A stretch of DNA of 64,000 bases from Omphiscola glabra (taxonomy: Eukaryota; Mollusca; Gastropoda; Lymnaeidae). The notes beneath the pieces were generated by a model. It was not told the DNA's origin. It saw only the letters and a program-made list of their open reading frames with translations, and searched no databases. The position numbers were made by a program, and so were the translations under genes. Positions 25,128 to 36,885 of this stretch are shown piece by piece. Where the stretch lies: positions 7,201,284-7,265,283 of the forward strand of contig OZ024808.1 of assembly GCA_964017045.1 (NCBI GenBank), in the 5' to 3' direction. How positions within the stretch are numbered: position 1 is the stretch's first letter; the number at the start of each line of letters is the position of its first letter.

Positions 25128-28100
25128 ATGTCATTGAAAGGTACTCCTTTAGGTATAATAATTATTATTGAAGGCAAACTCGCACTGGGGCATTTGGGGT
25201 GGTAAGCACTGTCTGCCGTCTGCTCAGCACTACGTTCGTGTCGTAGACGTAGGGACGTAGCTCACGCCGACTCACGGTACACAATTCAATTATTAATTTA
25301 AACTGCTACATGGTCTTCAGTGTGTCCCTTATTATAACGAACTCTCTGCATCATACGATAATACGGACGTTCGCCCAAAAAATGACTCGCGTAGCAAGCA
25401 AACCGTGACTCTCATAAGTTCATAACGAACCGCGCCAGCGTCCACTTTCACAGATTCAGATAATGTTTTAAATTCCTACCATTGAGGCTAATGCGGGAAT
25501 TGGTGATATTATATTTTATATTAGGTATACATTTAGGTTTCAGGTTATGTTTAGGGATACATATCATTTAGTGTTCAGGTTAGGTTGAGGGATACATTTA
25601 GGGTTCAGTTCAGGTTAGGTTTAGTGACAGTGAATTATAAAAGTTCACTGGTCGTGGCGACTAGATGAAGGCTGTGTGCTATATATCATGGCACAATTGT
25701 CTGCATTTACCAAAAATTGAAATAGTGAGCGCACACCATACACATATGACATGGCATGGCAATGGTGTTCTCTGCTGCTGCTCACTCTGAGCAATTCTGA
25801 CTGAAGTGGAACATGAGTCAGTCAGTGACATTCTTATCATGTCTTATGTCTATGTGTTTTAACTGTTTTTTGTTTTGCTTTATGTTGTTTTTGTGTCTGT
25901 TGAGTGTGTGGTGGTTGTGCTTGCTTGTTGGTACGTTCATGTTGGGCTATGTCATTAAAAAAAATGTTTGGATAAGTGGGCCAACTATTTTACATGGCAA
26001 TTATTATTTTTTCAAATTTGTTTTCGATTGTCAGGTAATATTTAATAGATATATTTAGAGATATCTTCGACAACCACCGTGAAAAGTATAATTATAATAA
26101 TCTAGCTATAAAACTGTTTTGACCTCTTTTTAAAATTTTGTGTCTGCGGGGAACGAATTAAAATTTGTATAATTGGACCCTATAGCCTATGGGTTGTTGG
26201 GATCTGCTTCAGAACTCCCCACATAAAAAACACTGTTCCAGACTGGATTAGGTTCATTATGCTAGGTCCCAATGTACTTAAATACTTTATATTATTTATA
26301 TACTTATAACTTATTTTAATAATATTGGCACAGCTGTACTCTTTGATAAGTGTTTAACTTATTTGAAACTCTTCAACATTAAGTTTATAGTATATGATTA
26401 GGCCCCTAATGCATAATAATGATTTGTAATGATTTATAAGTAGGCATGAGGCATAATTACTAACTTACTTATTTAAATTAAATTACTTAAAGTTAAACCT
26501 ACTAAGTTAAGACATGACTCGATGAGCTGAAAATGCTCTTAATAGTCTTAGGCTAGTTAACACCTCATACTCACAAATAATAATAATAATAATTTTTTAT
26601 CCCCAATATTATCAATTAAATAATAGAAAGAAATTTAAATTATTTCTTTTTACAGAATACACATTCACAGATTCTTTTGAGGTGACTAACCAGGTGAAAA
26701 GCGACTTTGATGAAGCTGGCTACATAATTGTTAGGTAAAGTAGGCTACCCATTAACGTCACAAAGTCACTTTAAAGCTTTTATTCCTGAGTGTCACAAGC
26801 TCTCTAATTCTCTTTTGACCTATCTCTAACTCGCTACTATTTATCTGACCTGACGACACCTTTTCATGTACCGAATGAAACACAATATATAAGACTAATT
26901 AAAATTATCGATTTATATTAAAGTTGCTAAAGATAATTTAATGTTCTAAATTTAAATAAAACCTTCTTATATGATTATTCTAGTTTGACAAATTTAAATA
27001 AAACCTTCTTATAAGTTTATACTTGTTTGACAAATTTAAAAAAAACCTTCTTATATGATTATACTAGTTTGACAAATTTAAATAAAACCTTCTTATATAA
27101 TTATACTAGTTTGACAAATTTAAATAAAACCTTCTTGTAAGTTTATACTAGTTTGACAAATTTAAATAAAACCTTCTTGTAAGTTTATACTAGTTTGACA
27201 AATTTAAATAAAACCTTCTTGTAAGTTTATACTAGTTTGACAAATTTAAATAAAACCTTCTTATATGATTATACTAGTTTGACAAATTTAAATAAAACCT
27301 TCTTATATGATTATACTAGTTTGACAAATTTAAATACAGTCAATGGTAATCTTTGTATCAATATATGCGAACATTAAACCTTGTTATAATGGAGTCTTGC
27401 ATGCAGCTGATTTTTTTCACCCTATCCCATTGGAATGCCTTATTATCAACTTATAATCTCTGTTAGCAGTCACTCTTCACTACTTGTTGTCATGGTGTCT
27501 TGCTGTCCATCCACTGTCCACATGGCCTAATATTTATAAGGAAAGACACTACTAAAAAAAGAAGACTACTCATGAAATACATGAGAAACCACTTACACTG
27601 CGTAGTACTATTTTGAAGCCCTATTCTATACTTTTCACAATGGCTCGTCCAGGATATCTCTAAATATATTTGTTACCTACAACCTCAAACACTCAACCTG
27701 GCCTGCACAGCTTCTACATTGGAACTCTACACTTAAATATATTGCTGGAAATCGGTGTACTTTATGTGCTCTTAGTAGTCTTAGGCTAGTTAACACTGCA
27801 TACTCACAACGTGTGGCTATTCGTACCCGGGTACCACAAGTGAGTGGTTGGGATTAAAAAACTATTTTAAAATATTATTGTTGGGTTTGTAAGATAAAAT
27901 GAGGTATCAAGTGAAAGATAATTGAATGGGCCTATGTTTATAAACTTAATTCTTCAGTTTAACTAAAATAAACAACCACAAATGACATCTGAATAGCATT
28001 GAGTCAAAATGGACCCGGACATGCAGCGCCGCCATTCGCACTAGAAAATATTTCATGAAATCTTCAATGAAAATATCATTGTAGCAGATAGATAATTAAA

Positions 28101-31100
28101 AATAATTTTAAAACATGCTCATATTAATGTAATTATCTAGAGTTGTGTAAAAGAAAAAAAATAATCTATGATAAGTTGTGATTGGGATTGGAAATGCCTT
28201 TAGAGTTAAATGATAGAATATAAACAAAAGTAGTTTAGTGAAACATGAAATGGAAGTGAGAGAGTTCATGACAAAGTATGCATGGCTGTAAGCTATTAGA
28301 GTGTATTGTTAATATTAAAAAATCTATGAATACTCCTTATATAAAGTTTGTATATTTTTCTAACTGTAATAGTCTAATATTTGCAATTACAGAGGACTTC
28401 TTGATAAAGATGAGTTGCTCAAAGTGAAAGAAGCTCTTGAAAGTACTGATGCCCTAATGAAACATTCATTTCAGGTGCAAGCTATAAAACATTTATTCTT
28501 GTGCAGTTGGAATATTTTCCTAAAATTTGAAGAAGATATACCAACCATAAGTTAAAATGGTTTCATTTCTTTGATTATCATCATAGTTTTAATTCTTATA
28601 ATAGAGTTCAAAGAAATTTGAAAAATAAAATGTAATTTTTTTTTTATCTGACTACATCTACAATGATTCATATTATTAGCCCCTGTCTGTGTTTACAATA
28701 ATTTGAAATTCACTTAAAAAACTGCAATATATTTGAAAAATAATGGTTCAATTTGGGGCAATACCTCATTACTTTTCCAGTATGTCAAATTCATCCAATT
28801 AATAGATACATTCCACACGTTGATGGAAATGTGAGTACATTCTTGACCCTGTTTTTAGGTCAATGACAGTGAAGGTCGGAAGAGTCGACTATGTTTGTGG
28901 AGTCATCCAGGAAAGGATGTGACAGGGATGGTTGGACGGTGTGAAAAGGTTGCAGGAACCTCAGAGAAAGTAGGTTTCTATAAAAACCCAACAACTGGGA
29001 TGGGGTGGGGGTTAAGATATTAAGGTTTAAGATCGTAGGAATAATTAGGTCCTGTTATAGCTCTTGTGTTTTATGTGTTAGAAAATAGGACTTTATGAAA
29101 AACAATATTTTTAAACTATAGAACATATTAGTACATTTAGCAGAACTGTATTTAAAACATATTAGTACATTTAGCAGAACTGTATTTAAAACATATTAGT
29201 ACATTTAGCAGAGCAGTATTTAAAACTACTTCAAAAAATAAATGAGTGCATTTTTAAGGATATCTTTTCAGAAGCCGAAATGTGTCTCTGTTAATTTTGG
29301 TACAGTAATTTTAGTCATTAATTCATTAACATCCCACCCCAAATGTTTTGGCGTTGTTGACGAACAGCTTCTGGGAGGTGAAGTTTATCACTATCACACC
29401 AAGCTGATGATGAAAGAACCTTTTACTGGCGGGGAGCATGTCTGGCATCAAGATTATGGGTAAGTTTTCTTAAGTACCGGTATACTTTTTATCAAGCATT
29501 TTCACAGAATGTTGTATTAGGTTTTGAAAAATTCAAAACTTTCCTTCCAATTAGTTAAATTCTGTCAAACTGTCAATGACTGTCAAATGTACTGTCAAAA
29601 TTGCAAGTGTACTGTCAAACGGCAGTCAAGTGTATTGTCCAATGCCAGTCAAGTGTACTGTCAAATGTCAGTCAAGTGTACTGTCAAATGTCAGTCAAGT
29701 GTTAGGTAGAGATGCCTTTTTTTTACCACCCTTAATAGCTTCAAGATTATTTCTACTAACCTAATACTTTGTCCTTGAAAATTGAATAAGATTCCCCAAA
29801 CCATTTGTTAAGAATACTATTATCATACCATTATCTATTCAGGTCAGAAATCGTTCAAACTAATCCTCACAAAGATAAGCTTCAAGGCAATTATTAAGGT
29901 TCAGAGTACCTTTTGCTAATGAAGAGCCAGAGATTATGTTGAATTTACTTGGGGTGGAGATTTCATAAAGACTATCTCGGCTGCCAGATAGAGAAATAGT
30001 TGTCTCTTCCCGCCCTCTTTAAGTCTCTTTTTGTTTGGCTCACTCTCTGTCGGGTTAATGTTATCTACTTCAGGTACTGGTACAAAAATGGTTGCCTGTT
30101 TCCAGATATGTTGACAGTTTTCATTGCAATAGATAAGTGCTGGAAGGAAAATGGATGTCTTCAGGTACGGTTAGGAACATTGTGGGGGGGGGGGGTGTTG
30201 TTGTACTGAATGAAGAAAGTATGGTGGCTTGTGTTTGTACTGGTTGTATAAGGTGTGGTGATTTATTTGTACCGACTGAAGGAAGTGTGGGTGGCTTCTT
30301 TGTACTGATTGAAGGAGGTATGGTGACTTACTTGTACTGGTTGTATAAAGTGTGGTGGTTTATTTGAACCGATTGAAGGAAATGCAGTGGCTGTTTTGTA
30401 TAAATAGATGAAAATGTAGTGGCTTCTTTGTACTGATTGTATAAAGTGTGGTGGTTTATTTTTACTGATAGAAGGAAATGGTGTGGCATAATTTTACCGA
30501 TAGAAGGAAATGGGGTGGTGTAATTTTACTGATAGAAGGAAATGGGGTGGCATAATTTTACCGATAGAATGAAATGGGGTTGCAATTTTCAACTGATAAA
30601 GCATGGGTTTTGTCTTTTGTTACTGTTAAAAGTTCTGGTTGGATTACTTTATACTTCTTAATGACAGTGTTCTAATTGCTTTGTATCTTTTAAATGAGGT
30701 GTGTGCTAACTTCTTTGCAATAACTTTGAGTGTTTAAAGCTGCGTAAATTTGAAGTTGAAAAATTGTTATTAGTATTAATTTTTATGGGACCCTTCATAA
30801 GTTTGGAAGTTTTTTTTTTGAAAACCTGTAGTGTTGATAAATGTATTACATTTGGTTCTGTTGAGTTGTTAAACATGACTGTATTATGTAAATATTTATT
30901 CAAGTACTCAGTAGTACCCTATGAATTAATTTAATTTTTTTTCTTCTACAGATCCTTGAAGGCTCCCACAAGTGTGGCCGTGTTGAACATGTCATGGTTG
31001 GGGGTCAGACAGGGGCAGATCTTGAAAGAGTTGCCCAGATTCAGAAAGTTTTACCTTTAAAGTTTGTGGAGCTTGAACCAGGTGACCTATATTAAAAAAA

Positions 31101-32489
31101 AAAATGATTGTTCTGTGAATATCAGCCAAATATGTCCTACCATAAAATTTGATGTGATGGTTGTAAACGTCTCATCTTGAGACAATATTTTGGACTCGTA
31201 TGAGCTATTTCCCTTTAATGTAAAATTTAACAACTGACTTTTTAATTTTAGCAAATCAAGTGGTAAAACAATGAATGTATGATTAAATATTCCCTCATTT
31301 TTTAACACCAAGGACATTATTATGACAAAGTCTTTTTACTATAAAATTGTTTAGTCAAAATAAACGTTAAAAATGTAATCTACCATGGCTGAACACACGG
31401 CTCAAGAAGCTGCTGAAGAGAAAGAAAAGGCTATTGAATAAAGCCCAAACTACCAACAACTGGACCCTGTACCGCCAGTTCCAGAAACACTGTCATAGGG
31501 AACTAAGAAGAGGAGAGTGGCAGCACACAAATGGAGTCATTCAAGAAAGCCTCGAAAACAACAACACAAAACCATTCTGGCGCTACATAAAATCCAAGAA
31601 GCAAAACAACATTGGGGAACTCGACATCTATCAAAAGCTTCAAAGCTGCCCTGGCAGCTGCTAGGAGCCATTAGGATGGCAGCATCGCTTCCCCAACCGT
31701 TGCACATATGCCAGTATATGGATGCAGCAACGTACACTACCAGAACCAGAAATAATTCATTCAAAATGATACAATTAAGTTTTAGTAAAAAATGTATAGT
31801 TTATATTCAATATATGTCAACAACTTTGAGTTGTATTATTTACAGCACAATGTATGTAAGATTATGTAAATTTTACATCAACAGGTGATGCTCTGTTCTT
31901 TCACTCCAACTTGCTCCACAACAGTGCCCCAAATCAGAGCCCACATCGACGCTGGGCTTTTCTTTGTGCCTATAACAAAGCCTCCAACAACCCTGTCTAT
32001 GAACATCATCATCCGCAGTACACTCCCCTTATTAAGGTTTGTGCTCTCTAGTTGACATTTTTATCATTTGTGTCCTGTGATGTGGAGCCTTTATTGTGGA
32101 GGCCCCCATGTTTCCAAATTAAACAAGGGATTAAACTCTTACCACCCCAAAAAAAAGTATCAAACCCTAGGTTGTCCACCCCTGTAATATAGACTATTCA
32201 GACTATCACAGGAGAATTGTCAAAGTACACATTGGGGAATAGAATCATTTTTTGACTCATTTGGGACAGTTTATTAGAATCCTTTAAGCTACATCAAACT
32301 GATTAGGAACTGAACTTATGGTGCATTCCCTAATGTAAATGTTACCACAGCTTGACCATAACCTTGACTCATCCCCAGGTAGCCAACTCAGCTATCAGAG
32401 AATGCACTAACATTACGGATATGTCTGATAAAGACTTTATGGACCCCAGCAAGGACAAGACAATCATAGCCACTAAAAATGAGAAATGA
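25128..32489 (+). CDS. Phytanoyl-CoA dioxygenase (PhyH)-family Fe(II)/2-oxoglutarate oxygenase, complete, 9 exons
   Basis: Non-heme iron oxygenase that would hydroxylate a small substrate, using 2-oxoglutarate and O2. Exons: 25128-25140 (or to 25152), 26656-26734, 28393-28474, 28859-28969, 29368-29459, 30074-30164, 30952-31081, 31885-32036, 32379-32489; all GT-AG and phase-consistent, about 286 aa. Iron ligands: HQD in [15 protein letters not shown] (H122, D124) and the distal His in [15 protein letters not shown] (H211); the following RR (221-222) would bind 2-oxoglutarate. No signal peptide is seen, so cytosolic is likely. The protein matches an invertebrate PhyH group often labelled L-proline trans-4-hydroxylase-like or ectoine hydroxylase-like; the true substrate is unknown. 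The first exon is tiny and its donor is ambiguous: GTACTC at 25141 or GTATAA at 25153, both phase 1, differing by four residues. Intron 7 carries a LINE fragment. Confidence 0.93.
26945..27337. repeat. 42-bp AT-rich minisatellite in intron 2 of the PhyH-family gene, about 9 copies
   Basis: Unit TTTGACAAATTTAAATAAAA plus CCTTCTTATATGATTATACTAG. Two unit types (ATATGATTA and GTAAGTTTA) are grouped, showing block expansion. Confidence 0.88.
27806..28055 (+). mobile_element. Dispersed mini-element (CTATTCGTACC end), copy 1
   Basis: Begins GGCTATTCGTACCCGGGTAC, then GGTTGGGATTAAAAAACTA, and ends near GCAGCGCCGCCATTCGCAC. Copies at 60500-60775 (direct) and 35575-35712 (inverted). The right end of the third copy (GGTGCGAATAG) is the inverted form of this left end, so a DNA mini-element is likely. 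Lies in intron 2 of the PhyH-family gene. Confidence 0.65.
29570..29702. repeat. 21-bp tandem repeat in intron 5 of the PhyH-family gene
   Basis: Unit GTACTGTCAAATGTCAGTCAA, about six variable copies. A second, degenerate array (GAAGGAAATGGGGTGG type) fills 30200-30600 in the next intron. Confidence 0.75.
31383..31760 (+). pseudogene. LINE ORF2 fragment in intron 7 of the PhyH-family gene
   Basis: Reads [20 protein letters not shown], then [17 protein letters not shown] and [15 protein letters not shown], the stretch between the endonuclease and reverse transcriptase of CR1/Jockey-type LINEs, and then a stop and a non-coding tail. The tail (31671-31760) recurs inverted at 36427-36512. Same strand as the host gene. 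Confidence 0.8.
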
Positions 32490-33720
32490 AGCATTGCATA
32501 TTTGCTAAAGAACTGCCAAAGAACTTTTACAAACAATTGTCAAATTTTTTTTTAATGGCCCTATTTTGTGAAAGTCATGTTAACTATGTTTACTATTTAG
32601 CAATCATTGGTTTACTAATTCAGGCTGTGATGTTTACAATTGTTCTGTTCATTTCTATTTTTTAAATGTTATAGTATATGACATATATTATATATTTACC
32701 CTCTAAGTGCCACCCGCAGTAGGCTTTAAATTTACCTATACTGGTTTATCGCATTCATGATTGTATTGCAATAAGATCTTCTGGACTAAATTTTTTCCTT
32801 TATAGACACTTCAATAACGCATGCTAGATGATGAGTAAAATTAATTCAAGTTCTTCTGATTTGGGCTCATATGTGTTCTTTAACCACAGCAATTTTCTTT
32901 TATCTGCATAATATTGTAATTCCATTGTGTTTTTTTACATAAATGTGCCATATGAAAAGTGAGTCTCCTCACCATTATTTTTTTTTTACTCAGTCATCAC
33001 TGATGGACAGAAGTACATGTAAGAATTGTTTTAGTAATTTACTGTTAAGTTTTAAAAATTTTAAATTGAAAATGTCCATTCTCAGATAATTCATCCGGTA
33101 CAAAAAATGGTCACTTGAGAGCATCAGTTTCAGTTGAGTTCTCTCCCGTTGTGTGATGGCCTAATATGTGTACAAATTACAGATGGCGTTGACCGGTGAA
33201 GAAATAACTGAAGTAAAACTTAAATTATATTTTGAAAACATTTACAATGATTTTTAAACTTTATTTAAAGAAAGCATTTATTGAATGAGAGTTTGGTTTT
33301 CAAAAGAATTATCTTAGACTTAGATAATGATTTTTTTGGTGGTTTTTTTTTTAGAACTTTCTAGTTGTCCTTGTGTTAGTGTAAACTGGCTTTATAAACT
33401 ACATTTCAATTGCAGGTAGGAAATGTATTACATGTTCAGGATGTTGTTATATGGGATATATCAATTCGTGCCCTTTGTGAAATGTGTGTGATTAACAAAC
33501 AACATTAATCCTAAATGTTGATTCAGTTACAGAGTATGTTTAAATGAAACAATTAATCAATTGATATTTTTTGCGTAACCAGAAACTGTTTTCTTTTTGT
33601 GATACCCGTGCTAACTTCAGCCCCCCCACCTCATTATTCCAAAAATTGTATTTTGTGTGCTGAAACCATGGTATTTTGATTGAATTTAGACACATAATGA
33701 CTGCATTTTTTCATGTATTG
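32490..33720 (+). other. Probable 3' UTR of the PhyH-family gene
   Basis: AT-rich, with no repeats or open frames worth noting, ending near AATAAA at 33721. From there to about 35250 only unique AT-rich sequence is seen; an apparent small frame at 34747-34968 has no recognisable domain. Confidence 0.4.
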
Positions 33721-33726
33721 AATAAA
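33721..33726 (+). terminator. Possible poly(A) signal of the PhyH-family gene
   Basis: An AATAAA hexamer about 1.2 kb after the stop codon at 32489, following TTTTTCATGTATTG. The sequence between shows no repeats and may be 3' UTR. Other AATAAA hexamers occur further on, so the real cleavage site is not certain. Confidence 0.4.
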
Positions 33727-35574
33727 GTAACTATTTGTTCAGAAGTAAATAACATATTTTAATATGTTTGCTTTTTCAAATAGAAACCAAATTTTTCTGT
33801 TGGTACTTGGTTCGGAAAACCCTTTACAAATGTTTAACTTTGAAAAAGCCTCATTTTTGGGGGGTTTCTACTTTTGTTTCCTTTCCCAACCTTCTGAAAA
33901 CAAAAGAACATTAAACTGGTTTATTCAATGCGCAGATAAATTAGTTACTTAGCTTTGTCACAGTTGTTTAAGAGTGTGTGAGATTAGAATCTTTCAGTCC
34001 GCATGTGAAAGTCTTGACTGCTTTATATATTGGTGTGCTTGATGGTTTGGTCACTACAGTTTTACATTTATTTGGAATACAGGAAACAAGGTCTGGAGAA
34101 CTATAGATTTTTTTATTTGTTTTGAGTCAGGGGGTATGGTAATAACCAGAAAAATAAAAAAGCTGAAAAAAGACTGTATGAGACTGTCTGGTGAAATGAC
34201 TTAGACCAATGTTGCCTGCTACAAGTCGTCTATCAATTCAAAATAAGTGGATCAAACTGGACCTGTCTTATACAGGACAAACAAGGGAAATATGAATCTG
34301 TGTCACATGTTGGTGGCGGGGCTGGTCGCTAGCTGTGCATGAGTGACCAATCAAGAGGTTATGTCCCAGCGCACCCCGTTTTGCTACTTTTAATTTTGGT
34401 TGGTGTGTATGTGTTATAGTATAGCCTGGGGTTGACCCACAGCTATCAAAGTGACACTCAGAGCGTGTGTTACCTTAGCACTATTATGTGGCACATGGCC
34501 ACACATGCTAACTTAAGTATTAAGTTTAACGTGAAAATGCATTTTTAGTTTCTTTAACCATACATTCATTTTACAAACAGATGCAGTGGAATAAATTTAT
34601 GTGCTTCATCATTGTTTTTGCTTTAAAGATATAAACTCCAACTTTAAATCACAAGGATGTCATGCTTGTTAGTATTTTGTCTATATTGTTACACATTAAT
34701 GTACAGTGTTAACATATACATTGTTGGAGAATTATTTTAAGAAAATATGCAATGCTTTGTTGTGCCTTCAATAATCCTTGAGGGGAGCAATCTCAAGGCA
34801 GAAGAGTTCTCCAACTTCCGTCTCCAAGTAGACTATAGAATGTACAAGAAGATGAAAGCAAGATATACAATACAGTCTATACATTCTCTGTCAAATCTAA
34901 GCAAGTCAAATGCCTGGTTAATGTACATAAAAATGTGGTGCTGGATGCAAAGGGCTTGGATGAAATAATCTGATCATTGTTTGACCTACAACTACAGCCC
35001 AGACTATCAATATCTATTGCTGAACAAATTTTCTATTTCTTCTCAGCCACTCATATTGATTCATTAGCTGCAATTTAGATTTGCAAGAAAAATGAAAGCC
35101 ATTTTTGTTTTAAAATACTTTAACTTTTCATGTATTTTTATAATAAGTTTCATTCTCTCAAACACTGTTGTGAAGCAAGGTATTATTTAGCTATTAATAA
35201 ATTTTTAATTATCGGTGTATCCCTTACAAATGTATTTACAGTGTAGGTCTATATCTAGTATATGCCAAGTGGCGAATCTAGGGGCTGCAGAGGGAGCGAA
35301 CACCGCGGCAGGCAGACGACATAGCCAGGATTAGTGCAGCCAGGGGTTCCCCAGATTTTTGATGTCGCACCACAAAAAAAATCTCGCAGTTGGCAACTCA
35401 GTTGGCCAAAAATGCTGCACCTTCATATAAAGATAAAAGCACCCCCCCTGGGGGCTGGAGCTCCCCCTCCGCACCTCCTTCCTACCCCTATGAGTTAACT
35501 GTGAGTGAACTTTCAATTAAGATACCAAGGCTGCAAAGGCTGAAAGTGCAGATGTAGTAGTTTATTTTAGCTTA

Positions 35575-35712
35575 AATGAAGAATTAAGTTTACAAACGTA
35601 TAGTCCATTCAATTATCTTTCATTTGATGCCTCATTTGGTCTTACAAATCCAAAAATAATATTTTTAATCGTTTTTTAATCCCACCCTCTCACTTCTGGT
35701 ACCCGGGTACCA
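35575..35712 (-). mobile_element. Dispersed mini-element, copy 2, partial and inverted
   Basis: Reverse complement of the left half of the copy at 27806: GTTTACAAACGTATAGTCCA, TTTTTTAATCCCACCC and TGGTACCCGGGTACC. Intergenic, between the PhyH-family gene and SUCO. Confidence 0.6.
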
Positions 35713-36426
35713 ATAGGTGGAGCCTTCTTGGAATCCCTCCTAATCGTCTCGGTGAGAATTTATGTGAGAAGAGCTTTTCAAAACTGAAAATTTTTAAAGT
35801 AGGAACTATTTGCAATCTACCATTGAACTGTCAAGGGTTTGTGGTTTGGCCATTTTGTTTATTGAAAGTGATAAAGTGAAACTGTTGATTTTTGATGAAG
35901 TGATTGACATCTTTGAAGACCAGGAAAATAAAGTTTATTTGCATGTTAAAACACTGTTACCTCAAAATCATTCTTATTTTGTCTTTTTGGCTTTAAAAGA
36001 CTTGATTTACTCATTGCTGGTCCAGGTAGAGGTGTCCAGAAGGGGATGACACAATGAGTTTTCCCACATCAAGTTAGTGACGCCTCTTACTCTTAACTAT
36101 ACTTGGAAATAGTGGAAAAAGATAATGGTATGGGTAGGCTTAAGTTAAAAGGAAGAACATTCGGGACAGTTAACACTTATTTACAGGGCGTGGGCTATTA
36201 CCATTATTTTCTTCAATAAAATTGAAATACGATCACATCCAATTTTGGTGCCCCCACTGTTACCCATAGATATTTGTCCCCTTCTGCCCCCCTTTTGTTA
36301 CACCTCTCATTATGTGTTATGTTTAAATCCCTAATGCCAATGAAGGAAGTCAATAATGTAGTTCCAAATAAATTAATAATCCCCAACTTTCTAATTATAG
36401 ACTACTGACTATAGTACTATACTACT

Positions 36427-36512
36427 AATTATTACTTCTGGTTCTGGTAAGGTACCTTGCTGCATCCATATAATTATATATGCAACGGTGGGTAAGCGAT
36501 GCTGCCATCCTA
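36427..36512 (-). repeat. LINE 3'-tail fragment upstream of SUCO exon 1
   Basis: Reverse complement of 31671-31760: shares TTACTTCTGGTTCTGGTA, TTGCTGCATCCATATAA and GCGATGCTGCCATCCTAA. It ends about 375 bases before the SUCO start codon. Confidence 0.65.
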
Positions 36513-36718
36513 ACGGATCCTTGACATTTGAGTCCCTTTATATTAGAGGAAGGCGGCTAGAGCAAGTGAAATTTACTGTATGTAAGAAACTTAAATCAAA
36601 ATGTATGTTTTCACAGAAAACGATGCGAATAAAACGATATTTATTTTTATCCCATAAAAATGTGGGAATCCCGTCCTTGACATATAACACTTTTAAAGAA
36701 CCAGCAAGGAATTCCCAC

Positions 36719-36731
36719 TGCACATGCGCAG
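36719..36731. promoter_or_regulatory. NRF1-like site upstream of SUCO exon 1
   Basis: TGCACATGCGCAG closely matches the palindromic NRF1 consensus (GCGCATGCGC) and lies about 155 bases before the proposed SUCO start codon, where housekeeping promoters often carry it. Motif match only. Confidence 0.35.
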
Positions 36732-36885
36732 ACTGTCTGTACACGTCAGGAGTGTATAAACAGAACGGAAACAAACCCATTATCGAATAAATGTCTTTTG
36801 GTGGGGCAGTAGAAATCAGAGTAAAGGCAGTGGGCTTTATATGTTTCATTTGTTTTTGGACATATGAAGAAGAATGAAATGAGAT

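Noticed and set aside
34747..34968. 73-codon frame between two genes
   Set aside because: No known motif, AT-rich codon use, no splice sites in phase with either neighbour.
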